A stretch of 64,000 nt of DNA, taken from positions 15,217,501 through 15,281,500 of the forward strand of contig OZ021729.1 of assembly GCA_963978545.1 (NCBI GenBank), in the 5' to 3' direction. The translations under genes and the position numbers were made by a program. The number at the start of each line of letters is the position of its first letter. The first letter of the stretch is position 1. Below the pieces are notes generated by a model, which saw nothing but the letters and a program-made list of their open reading frames with translations, did not search any database and was not told where the DNA came from. The DNA comes from Linyphia triangularis (lineage: Eukaryota > Arthropoda > Arachnida > Araneae > Linyphiidae). This document shows positions 1 to 9,811 of the stretch, one piece after another.

Positions 1-173
1 TAAGAAATTTGAAGAGAAAAAAATTATTTTTAAGATAATTTTATTTTGTATCCAATGGAATTAGATTATTTCAATAGAATATTTTTTATGCTTTAGCTCG
101 TATTAGAAATTTTAATCGAACATATATTAATAAAATTTAATTTCACATCTAAATTGTAAAATAATTGTCTAAA

Positions 174-213
<40 letters not shown>

Positions 214-274
214 TTATATTCCCCAAAACTGTTGCTACCGACTTTTATTTATTGCTGTTGCTCTACAAGGTGTA
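1..274. other. AT-rich flank with poly-A run
   Basis: No gene is recognised. Positions 179-209 are an uninterrupted A run. The last two bases are the TA that precedes the transposon starting at 275. Confidence 0.5.
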
Positions 275-1263
275 GGGAAGATTTGTGTACCTAGGGCCAC
301 CCCACTTTTATTGAATAATGTTTAGTTTTAAGTTTTTATACTCACTTGGGTAAGTGGCAACACCCAATTGCTCTTTTGAAATCTTAGAGAAGTAAGCTGC
401 GGCAAGTTATAAGTGGTTGGTTGCATTCAGATTATCTGGCGCCCTCAGCAACACGAGGGCTATAATGCGCCGAAACATTCGTCATTAGACAAGCCAACAT
501 ACATTTACAAACACCCATGCCAACACGGGACTCGAACCCGCAACCTCGCGGTCTAGAAGCTAGCACGCTAACCACTATACCGTTTGGTCGGCAGTTATAA
601 GTGGAAAACGTTTTTATATGGTCTGCAGAAACATTTCGCAGCTCATGTCTTTTATTATTTTACAAAGTAAAATCCAATACTTTTCTTTGAATTCTAGTAA
701 ATAGTTTTGTTAATAACATTAAGTACTAAAGGAGATGTTTCAATAAGTTCTTTCATTTTTCGAAGAAGAAATTTTATATGAAATTACCAATCGTGTACTT
801 AGGGTCACATAATTGTTTATTGTGTTCAAATTGCCAAAACCAAAATCTTTTGGTGCTTCAAAGCGATAATGTATGCAGCTCATTTTTTTGGAATAAGTTT
901 TTCAAGTTATAAAAATACTTGTAATTCACTAATAATTCCTTGATATTGTTTCTTTTATAAAATTCATCTGTGTATGTTTGTTTTCTATTCATTATGGAAT
1001 GAAATCTCACTTAAAGAGAATAGCCCTAGGTACATCAGCTACTGGCCCTAGGTACAATGAGGTCTTGTACCTAAAGCCATTTGTGAAATTTCTTTAGCAA
1101 CTTTCTATTTGACAGAATCTATTATTTTAAGTATTTATATTAAACCCCATTAAGAAGAAATTACTATAACGATGTATGCATATCAGTTTCACATTTTTAA
1201 ACGGCTCAGTGGCTCATTTTTTGTGCACTGAAAAAAGGCAGCCCTCGGTACACAAGTCTCCCG
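275..1263. mobile_element. TA-flanked non-autonomous DNA transposon, interrupted by a SINE
   Basis: The left end reads GGGAAGATTTGTGTACC and the reverse complement of the right end CGGGAGACTTGTGTACC, an imperfect terminal inverted repeat. Both ends are bounded by the dinucleotide TA (273-274 and 1264-1265), as expected for Tc1/mariner-type insertion. Further GTACC-containing motifs lie inside (around 795, 1030, 1050 and 1070). No transposase frame is present. A SINE (417-592) sits within it and is therefore younger. Terminal similarity to the elements at 17633 and 54361 suggests a related group. Confidence 0.6.
417..592 (-). mobile_element. SINE1 copy, tRNA-derived, full length
   Basis: Read on the minus strand, the element starts with a tRNA-like head containing a Pol III A-box-like stretch (about 564-579, TATAGTGGTTAGCGTGC) and a perfect B box, GGTTCGAGTCC (528-538). 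It ends in a short TTGG/CCAA-repeat tail. It is flanked by a perfect 12 bp target duplication AGTTATAAGTGG (405-416 and 593-604), the signature of LINE-mediated retrotransposition. Copies also lie at 4535 and 18717. Confidence 0.9.
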
Positions 1264-1377
1264 TATAAAATCACATGTTTCAAAGCAATTCTATACGGTA
1301 GATATTGAAGATAAAAAAAGGAAGCATTAGGATAATGGCGCAGAGATAGACTGACAATAACCTCATTATAAAGTTAC

Positions 1378-1593
1378 ATTGTCAAAATCACAATTTTGGC
1401 AATGGCTTTCTTTTTCATTATTATTATTTAAAAAAAAAAAAAGATCCATACAAGAATTATCGCTACAAAATATCGCCATACTGGCCATTTTTTCTAAATA
1501 AATGATGAAAACACAATAACGGTAAACGACGCAAATACACATCAGAATTAGAGTGTAATTGAAAGTTGTGCGATGTTCCACACCCCTAGCTGA
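1378..1593 (+). repeat. Family A dispersed repeat, 3' fragment
   Basis: It shares with the other family-A copies the closing segment that runs through GTAATTGAAAGTTGTGCGAT and ends TTCCACACCCCTAG. It begins near a TTTTGGCAATGG motif that corresponds to the interior of longer copies. It has no coding capacity. The superfamily is not recognised. Confidence 0.65.
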
Positions 1594-2013
1594 GCTTCTG
1601 GTAAGCATTAAATTAATTTATAATTAAAAACAACAAAATACCATACAAAAAGTAGGTCTGAATCTCGCTCCACATCACAAAATACGACGATGAAAGTTTC
1701 ACACGAAGAATTCACTTTCCCATGCAAATAACATAATTACGTTGTCTTGACATCAATACGACGTCTGATTTATCGTGACATCCGTACAATGAAAACAGCT
1801 GACTAATAACGCCAAATTGAATGACTTGTTAATTGGACACTAGCACTCAATACGAAAGTGTATAATGTTTTGCTGTTTATTCAGGAGTAAAACGCTGAAA
1901 CTAGGTTTGCGGAAATCGAGGTTTAGACGAGGGTTCTGTGAGATTATCTGATTAAAGTTCTAAGAAAGAGACATTCAGGATAATCATAAAGTATGTTTAA
2001 TATTACTTTTTTT
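1594..2013. other. Unassigned AT-rich sequence
   Basis: I see no gene, RNA or repeat here that I can name. Confidence 0.4.
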
Positions 2014-2762
2014 TACTTTCAAATACCCATATGTATACATAGGGTAATGAAGGTATAGCAATCGGTAAAAAAAAAAAATAATAATAAATTTTTTTTTGCA
2101 TTTCTCTACGTTTTAGAACATCCTGATTTCTAAAAAGTGATATAGAAAAAATGTGTGTGTGTGTGTGTGGTCAGCATAACTCCCGAAAAAATTGACTAAC
2201 GATATTCAAATTTGGTGTGCGAGTTGGTGGTAGCCATGGGACCTACCGTTAAGGTTTTCGTCAAAATCGCGCATGAGCGTAAGGTAGCTGCCTTTGAAAA
2301 AATCATGTTTTTCAGTAATTGCTAAGAAAACGGCTCTAATGATTTTGTTCAAAATCGCTGTGGTAATGCCTCTTAAGGTGTTCTAAACATCCCTACCTCC
2401 GAAATATCCATTAAAATGTTTTAGTGGCGTAAAAAGTTGAATAACGAATGCCTTTAACACAGAGTTCTCTTTCCTGGAGCACACTTCATTTACGATTTTT
2501 TTTTTTTTTTTTTTTAATCTCTGCTCAGTTTCACTTACAAGAAAGAATAATATAAGAATTATCGATAAGCATATCACCAAAATTCCCTTTTTTTCGATTT
2601 TTTTTTTTTTTTTAAAGACCCATATAAGAATTATTACAAAAAATATCGCCTAGCTGGCAATTTTTTCTAAGCGACTGATGAAAATATAAAAACGATAAAT
2701 TACACAAATCTACATCGGCAATATATTGTAATTGAAAGTGGTGCGATGTTCCACACCCCTAG
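2014..2762 (+). repeat. Family A dispersed repeat, near full length
   Basis: The copy starts with ACTTTCAAATACCCATATG followed by a GTATACATAGGGTAATGA motif, then a T-rich tract, a TGTGTGTG tract, and a conserved block containing CAAATTTGGTGTGCGAGTTG. It ends in GATGTTCCACACCCCTAG. The same order occurs at 57378-58129. Subterminal ACTTTCAATTAC motifs occur near both ends in inverted orientation. Translations contain fragments that recur between copies but are interrupted, so any coding origin is only a possibility. Confidence 0.7.
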
Positions 2763-3169
2763 TTTTCAAAAACAAATTAACCCTTAAAAAAACAAAGTTT
2801 AAAAAAAACTTTGATGGATTTTAGAATAAATCATCGGCCTTGGGCCGATTTACAGTTTATCCTGGGCCTTAAACCCAAGCCCATTACAAAGTTTTTGATT
2901 TGAGTTTCATAAGACTTCGATACATCAATGCAACTGAACAATATCAGCATACATCTCCTTTTATACAAGCAAGCGGGGAAGGCGCATGCGCACACAATGC
3001 TTTTCCTGCGCATGCCCAAACATTAAGTGGAGACAGACACCTGACCACACTTTTGACCAATTGAAAACAATATCCTTTGTCTTAAAGTCCAGGGTACATT
3101 GTCAACATTTATGTGCAATTTTCATAGTGTTTGACCACTACGAAGAAAACCATCGATTCTATGTCATTG
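2763..3169. other. Unassigned, short palindrome at 2832-2848
   Basis: No gene is recognised. ATCGGCCTTGGGCCGAT (2832-2848) is an imperfect palindrome in a locally GC-richer patch. A short frame crosses the interval but has no recognisable motif. Confidence 0.4.
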
Positions 3170-3460
3170 ACAAACTTATTTTTGGTCCCAAAACTTGATA
3201 GAAGGCGTTGTCATCAACAAGGAGTCTATCTGCCAAGTTTCGGGTCGATTGGATGTTGGCAAGTGGGTTAGTCATCCAAATCGCCATTAAAAATGAGTGT
3301 AAATGCGGATTTTTAGTGGCAGCTCTCGAAACTTGATGGAATGCATTGTCATCGACAAGAAGAATATTTATCGTTTTAATTCGATTGGATGGCAAAAAGT
3401 GGGCTAATTTGCCCTCCAAAGAAACAACATCGTTATCAAGAGTCACAAAGACATAAAATT
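3170..3460 (+). repeat. Family E dispersed repeat, degenerate copy
   Basis: It contains CTATCTGCCAAGTTTC, GATTGGATGTTGGCAAG and a GCATTGTCATCGACAAG motif shared with copies at 15262 and 36648. All three finish near AATATAAAG. The superfamily is unknown. Confidence 0.55.
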
Positions 3461-4070
3461 AATATAAAGAATTTAGAAAAAACATGGAATATTTTAATCA
3501 GGGAAAACTAAATATCAGAATCAGTGTGTTCTCATCAGATATAAAAAATTACTTTTCTGTGAACTCATACTGGAAATGTATTTCATAATTCTACACTCAC
3601 TGATACATGTTTTAGAAAACTTGGATTAAACTTTCTTTATGAACTTCTTTTCGAAAAAATTGATAGTACGTTTTTTTGGGGAATGTAATTTATAAGGTTC
3701 TGCTTACACGTTTTATCGGTAAATTTCAATTATTTACATAAATTTTTTAAAATCGGGTTATATACGTCATATTACGTGGCTTCCCCCCGGTAAATATAAA
3801 CTATATTCTCAAGAAAATTATATAAAAAAAAATAGCGTTTGGAGAGAGAGTTGGTATTGCCCTCTCATCTTCATATTTACATATAAGGGGATAACAGAAT
3901 ATGTAGACAGATGAGAGATTTGAAGAATATATGGTTAAAATAGGAACAACAATATTTACCAATCCAGAGATTTTGGCAATATTTAAATAAAACTTAGCCA
4001 AATTGGCAAGATACTTAAAAAGTTCGACCACAAAAATAGTTGTTGATTTTTAATTTTGGCGAAGAAACCT
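3461..4070. other. Unassigned AT-rich sequence
   Basis: No recognisable gene or named repeat. Short reading frames here have no conserved motif. Confidence 0.4.
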
Positions 4071-4772
4071 CGCACACTTTAAGAAAGCTTATTGGTTGTT
4101 TATTGTCGAATTTTTTAGTCCAATGCATTTAGAAACTACTTTCTATAAAACTTTGAAATTCGATGAGTCGGTATAAAAAAAGATGACCCAATGAAATGAC
4201 GTAAACTTTTCTTTGATTTAATTGTTAACCATTAAAATTTTAAATTATTAGCTATTTAGATATTAACTATTAATTTTAACTATTAAAAAAGAAAATTAAA
4301 ATAAAAAGTAAACCTAACCAGGAGGAGCGACTACATATGCATTGACGTAAGAATTTTAATTGTCAGATTAAATATATTCGACGTTATTTTCGAGTTTTTA
4401 ATTTGTCATTTCATTTTAAAGGGATCTTTTTCGTACCTACTTACCAAATGTCAAGGTTTTATAGAAAGTAGTTTCTAAATGCACTGGGCTGGAAGATTGT
4501 ACCATAGCGAGTATAGGGAATGATCTTTACTAGGTTGGTTGGTTGTTTTCAGATTATCTGGCGCCGTCAGCAACACGAGGGCTATAATGAGCCGAAATAT
4601 TCGTCATTAGACAAGCCAACATACATTTACAAACACCCATGCCTAACACGGGACTAGAACCCGCAACCTCGCGGTCTAGAGGCTAGCACGCTAACCACTA
4701 TACCGTTTGGTCGGCTGATCTTTATTAGGACTTCCTCTTAAGAAAGCTTATCGGTTATTTAGTGTCGAAACT
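4071..4772 (+). mobile_element. MITE J copy with inserted SINE
   Basis: Long inverted arms flank a short interior: the left arm includes GCATTTAGAAACTACTTTCT and the right arm its complement, AGAAAGTAGTTTCTAAATGC, followed by CTGGGCTGGAAGATTGT and GCGAGTATAGGGAATGATC. The left outer end is missing or replaced. A direct repeat of about 32 bp with a few mismatches (TTAAGAAAGCTTATTGG near 4079 and TTAAGAAAGCTTATCGG near 4738) flanks the copy. A SINE occupies 4535-4715. Other copies lie at 26420, 38166 and 41779. Confidence 0.65.
4535..4715 (-). mobile_element. SINE1 copy, tRNA-derived
   Basis: Same family as 417-592, with the tRNA-like head at its right end. The target duplication is TGATCTTTACTAGG (4521-4534) versus TGATCTTTATTAGG (4716-4729), 13 of 14 matching. 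It inserted into the right end of a J MITE, so it is younger than that MITE copy. The B box carries one change (GGTTCTAGTCC). Confidence 0.9.
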
Positions 4773-5069
4773 AAAACCAAAAATAAATATTTGATTGTAA
4801 TTATAGAAGTTTATTATAAGTCAAAATGCTCTTTGGCAGCACATAATAAATTTAAAACTGGATATTTTTATCATTTTATATCCATTGTTGTACATTCATT
4901 TCGTCAATCATTATCATGGCAAGCGAAGTTAAAAAGAAATGTTCGATTTCTGTGGCTCAAGATTCTTCCCCACATCTGATATTTTGTTCGGACCCAAGTG
5001 ACCAGCAGCCATATACATCTTCCCAATTAATTTAATATTTTAAAAGTTGTGGAGACTACAATTTCTAAT

Positions 5070-5796
5070 ACATGGGCGCCCCCAGGAGGGTGCAAGGAGG
5101 TGCACTTGCACCCCCCTGGCTCAGGAAATTTTTTTAAAAATGAGAGAAAAGATGTAAATTCCAAGATGAAAAGAGCAATGAGCATTTTTTCCTTATTAAT
5201 TTAGTCTTTTGTTTCTTTCCTATGACATTTTTTATAGCTACTTGCGAGACGATTTTCTGGAGTTTGTTGTCTATGATTATTAGAGGCTGATGAGTAGAAA
5301 TATTTATTCCTTTTATTGTATAATCATTTCCTGAGCAGTTCTCAAAATTCTAGGAAAATGTATTGTTTTTTTAAGCCATCAAATATACGATCTTTAAATC
5401 TATTTTTAGAATTGAGTTGAACATATTCGAATACTGCCTTCGAGTTTAATTTTGAGTTTTTTTTTCATTAAATCCGAAACTTGGAAGAAATAAAAAAAAT
5501 TTAACTCTTCTGTATTTTTGCATCTTCGAGTTCCTTTATTCTAAACACTGTCTATTGAATGACGTGAGTTGGATGATAAAGAAAATCGTTAAAAATATAT
5601 ATTTTAATAATTTTACTATTTTTTTTTCACTTTATCAGGGTTGCGCTTTCAAAAATACGTATCATGAATTTTTACTATTCTCAAATAGTATAATTTATAA
5701 TGCATAATTATTAATTAACATTTCTAAGAAAATTAATGATTTTGAAAAAAATCTAGTCTTGCACCCCCTTGCAAATATTCCTGGGGGCGCCCATGT
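5070..5796. mobile_element. Non-autonomous TIR transposon beginning ACATGGGCGCCCCC
   Basis: Perfect 18 bp terminal inverted repeats, ACATGGGCGCCCCCAGGA, close the element. Imperfect pairing continues into a TGCAAGG-containing stretch to about 37 bp. TCTAAT flanks both ends (5064-5069, 5797-5802), and the direct match extends to TTCTAATACAT if it is allowed to overlap the termini. The 727 bp body is AT-rich and has no transposase frame. It lies exactly at the left edge of the 153 bp tandem array. Confidence 0.75.
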
Positions 5797-7180
5797 TCTA
5801 ATACATTTCTAGATTTCTTATCGGGATGCGTGGAATTAGCGAGTCATATTACTTTCTAAAAGTAATTACAGCAAAGTAAAATGAAGGCACAAACATTTGT
5901 GTTCACAAATAAAACTAAACACAAAAAAATCGACTTCTCACTTACATTCGATAATACATTTCTAGATTTCTTATCGGGATGTGTGGAATTAACGAGGCAT
6001 ATTACTTTCTAAAAGTAATTAAAGTAAAGTAAAATGGAGGCACACATATTTGTGTTCACAAATAAAACTAAACACGAAAAAATCAACTTCTCACTTACAT
6101 TCGATAATACATTTCTAGATTTCTTATCGGGATGCGTGGAATTAACGAGTCATATTACTTTCTAAAAGTAATTAAAGTAAAGTAAAATGAAGGCACAAAC
6201 ATTTGTGTTCACAAATAAAACTAAACACAAAAAAATCAACTTCTCACTTACATTCGATAATACATTTCTAGATTTCTTATCGGGATGTGTGGAATTAACG
6301 AGTCATATTACTTTCTAAAAGTAATTAAAGTAAAGTAAAATGAAGGCACAAACATTTGTGTTCACAAATAAAACTAAACACGAAAAAATCAACTTCTCAC
6401 TTACATTCGATAATACATTTCTAGATTTCTTATCGGGATGTGTGGAATTAACGAGGCATATTACTTTCTAAAAGTAATTAAAGTAAAGTAAAATGAAGGC
6501 ACAAACATTTGTGTTCACAAATAAAACTAAACACGAAAAAATCAACTTCTCACTTACATTCGATAATACATTTCTAGATTTCTTATCGGGATGCGTGGAA
6601 TTAACGAGTCATATTACTTTCTAAAAGTAATTAAAGTAAAGTAAAATGAAGGCACAAACATTTGTGTTCACAAATAAAACTAAACACAAAAAAATCAACT
6701 TCTCACTTACATTCGATAATACATTTCTAGATTTCTTATCGGGATGCGTGGAATTAACGAGTCATATTACTTTCTAAAAGTAATTAAAGTAAAGTAAAAT
6801 GGACTCACAAATATTTGTGTTCACAAATAAAACTAAACACGAAAAAATCAACTTCTCACTTACATTCGATAATACATTTCTAGATTTCTTATCGGGATGT
6901 GTGGAATTAGCTAGTCATATTACTTTCTAAAAGTAATTAAAGTAAAGTAAAATGGACTCACAAATATTTGTGTTCACAAATAAAACTAAACACGAAAAAA
7001 TCAACTTCTCACTTACATTCGATAATATATTTCTAGATTTCTTATCGGGATGTGTGAAATTAGCTAGTCATATTACTTTCTAAAAGTAATTAAAGTAAAG
7101 TAAAATAAAGGCACAAACATTTGTGTTCACAAATAAAACTAAACACAAAAAAATCAACTTCTCACTTACATTCGATATGA
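5797..7180. repeat. 153 bp tandem array, nine units
   Basis: The landmark ATAATACATTTCTAGATTTC recurs at an exact 153 bp spacing. Unit boundaries fall at 5797, 5950, 6103, 6256, 6409, 6562, 6715, 6868 and 7021, and the tenth start at 7174 breaks off. No indel alters the period. Units differ by substitutions such as AACACGAAAA versus AACACAAAAA and GAAGGCACAAAC versus GGACTCACAAAT. The unit is AT-rich and non-coding. Confidence 0.95.
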
Positions 7181-7600
7181 GGTCATCAAAATGAAGTGGT
7201 GAAGTCCTACAATCCTTCATGGGACACAACCGGAAGTGGATCGAACAGTGCCGGGGATAAGCGAACCGGGACATGTCTGGGACACAAAGCGGTGCGGCTA
7301 TAAATCAGTCGCAACACCGCACCGGTCAGTTTGGATGGACATGGCGATTGAATGATGCGGCCGCGAGGCTTGGGAGAAAGAATATTTCACCGGATGGGGA
7401 CTCCGCCTACACCGTGTGTAGTGGGAAAGGTAGCCAAGGCGCCAATCTTTTACGCCAAGGTTAAACTGTTTAATGAAGATTGAATATTCCAATAGGACTT
7501 GAGTGGTGTTGTAGGTGTCGAATTAAGCGACGTTGACTGATTTTATTTTTCAGTTTGGTGCTAAAACCACCCTCTGAGCGTCCAGGGAATGGGCGAAATT
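7181..7600 (+). promoter_or_regulatory. GC-rich patch with core-promoter-like motifs
   Basis: GC content rises sharply compared with its surroundings. CTATAAAT begins at 7298 and an initiator-like TCAGT lies at 7326-7330, with its A about 29 bp downstream of the first TATA T, a normal core-promoter spacing. GGTGCGG/CCGCACC (7291-7297, 7317-7323) forms a short inverted repeat around the TATA. Further down, TTTTTCAG is followed by TTTGGTGCTAAAACC (about 7554-7568), which resembles primer-binding-site regions of some LTR retrotransposons. A worn LTR or an unrelated promoter are both possible; no gene follows. Confidence 0.3.
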
Positions 7601-7940
7601 ATACAGTTGTTTTCCCTGCAATAATTTTGAAATTATATTTCTGATTCAAATATATATTTTTTTTTACTTATTTTTTATTTGTTTTGTTTAAAGTAGGTTT
7701 TAAACTATCATCCTAATAAAAAGATTTAAAAAGATTTTATTTTACATTTTATTAATAGATTTAAAAAGGTTGTGTATTGCTGGAAAAACTGGGAATCAAA
7801 GGAAGTATATATACGCCCATGACCCTCAGAAGGTTAAATTTAACTATTTGTTCAGAGTAATTTTTTATGGCGCGAAGTGATAGACTTTAGATGAAAATTA
7901 AATGGTCGGGGGCGCACTAATTTTTTGGTACTCTTAAAAT
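7601..7940. other. Unassigned AT-rich sequence
   Basis: No gene or recognisable repeat. Confidence 0.4.
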
Positions 7941-8489
7941 CAAATTGACCTACGATGTTCAAATTTGGTGTGCGGGTTGGTGGTGGCACAAGGACCTACC
8001 ATTAAGTTTTTTGTCAAAATCGCTCATGCACATAAGGTAGGTGCCATTGAAAAAATCAAGTTTTTCAGTAACTGCTAAAAAACGGCTCAAACGATTTTGT
8101 TCAAAATTGCTGTGGTATTACTTCTTAAGGTGTTCTAAGCATTTCCCACTTCCGAAATTCCCTTAAAAATGCTTTAATGGCGTAAAAAGTGGAAAAACAA
8201 ATGCATTTAACACAGAGTTCTCTTTCCTTCTGCATACCTCATCAACGATCGTTTTTTCCTCTCTCCTCAGTTTTACTTACAAGAAAGGATAATATAAGAG
8301 TTATCGAAAAGTATATCGCCAAAATCATCATTTTGGCGGATTTTTTTTTAAGTCTTCAAAATAGAATTATCATAAAAATATCGCCAAATTTGCCATTTAT
8401 GCTCAATGAATGACGAAAATATAAAAACGTTAAACAACACAAATCCGCATCAGTATTATAGCGTAAATGAAAGCTGTGCCACACCCCTA
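7941..8489 (+). repeat. Family A dispersed repeat, 5'-truncated
   Basis: It begins at the GACCTACGATGTTCAAATTTG block and runs through the GAGTTCTCTTTCC and CGCCAAAATCATCATTTTGG segments to TGCCACACCCCTA. The T run and (ATT)n tract that follow it (8491-8533) may be the product of slippage at the insertion end. Confidence 0.7.
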
Positions 8490-8490
<1 letters not shown>

Positions 8491-8530
<40 letters not shown>

Positions 8531-8533
8531 TTT
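8491..8533. repeat. T run and (ATT)n microsatellite
   Basis: A T run is followed by about eleven ATT units directly after the family-A 3' end. Confidence 0.9.
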
Positions 8534-9649
8534 TACTTGTCACTAGTATTTTGTGTCAATGCCAACCAATAATTTTTATATCCTTTCTTAACCACAAAAT
8601 GACGCTCCTGATTCAATTAACATGCTTCAAGAACAACAGATTTTTTAGGATTATGGTTGAAAGAATAATACTGATGTGAAATACCGTCCTATATTTTAGT
8701 TAGGATTGCTGAAGCTGATTGTTAGTGCAAATATTTTTATTTGTGTCATTACTATCCTTAATCTTATTTAGTTATATTTGTTCATAAATTGGTTAAGTAT
8801 AGGAAAATGTCATTAACACCATCATAGCTAAATTTTGATGTCCTTAATTAATTTATGGTTTAATATTTTTAATCGACTTATAAATATTCGTTCCATCAGT
8901 ATTTTAAGAAATTAACCTTAAACTTAACCTTAACCATAGAATAAATAGAAAGTGACTGAAAAAAACTACATAATTTTAGCTGCTTCTCCCAGTTATATTT
9001 AACGCAAATAATGTATAAAACATGAAATTTCTCTATAAATTCAGAGACTGATAGATATTACGATATACATATGAATTATGCTACCTTTTAATATTTTTCT
9101 CACCCAGTCGTGGACTAATTTACAATTTCGTGATTTTTCCTCGTTTAATAGAATTACTATCATTTGTACATGTCACAAATTTCCCGAAAAATATCAACGG
9201 AATCTATGATTTACTTTTTTTTCTCTCGATATTTTAACTCGAATTTAGTAAACAAGTCTGATTTCATAACTTTCTTGGAACTAACCTAACTAAAACTTCT
9301 GAAAAGCATTTGGTTAAAACTCGGGTATATACTTCAGAACTGTTAAAACTATTTCTTAATATTAAACTCAATATTTACACTTTTATTAGAGCGGAATATT
9401 TCTCTGCACTATATATTTTATATGTATCATTATTTCTATTCTCGTATTGGTGGGATGAAAACTCTAAAAGAAAGATGTCGAAATTTTATTTATGTAAAAT
9501 AGTCCTCAAGTTTGATTTTTATAATACAATTTTCTTAATAATTTTATATTAGCTTAAAAGTGATAGCTTTTTAAAATATTTTTAAAAAAATAACTGCTAA
9601 CAACTTTTGTATTTGTCACATTCTGGATGGATCCCATATAGCATTTCTT
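8534..9649. other. Unassigned AT-rich sequence
   Basis: No gene, RNA or repeat recognised. The frame at 9310-9552 is AT-driven, lysine-, leucine- and phenylalanine-rich, and has no known motif. Confidence 0.4.
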
Positions 9650-9811
9650 CGAGTTGTACACTCTGAACACGCATGCCAAAGGTGCCGGGTTCGAATCCCG
9701 GGTTACAAGGTTTGTTGTAGTTCGGAATCCATATTAAACAGTAGATACCGACCTAATTAGTCGTCATTATGCATAAAAATAGGTCGTTGAGCCTACAAAC
9801 CAACCAACCAA
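9650..9811 (+). mobile_element. SINE2 copy, tRNA-derived
   Basis: A Pol III B box, GGGTTCGAATCCC, lies at 9687-9699 and is followed by GTTGTAGTTCGGAATCC, a body shared with the minus-strand copy near 63.4 kb (GTTGTGGTTCGGAATCC). The 3' end is an (AACC)n tail (about 9798-9811), the same tail type as SINE1. The A-box half is eroded, and no clear target duplication was found. Confidence 0.7.

Noticed and set aside
527..592. Functional tRNA gene
   Set aside because: The tRNA-like head is fused to a SINE body, has a target duplication, and recurs at other sites. It does not form a complete tRNA with an acceptor stem.
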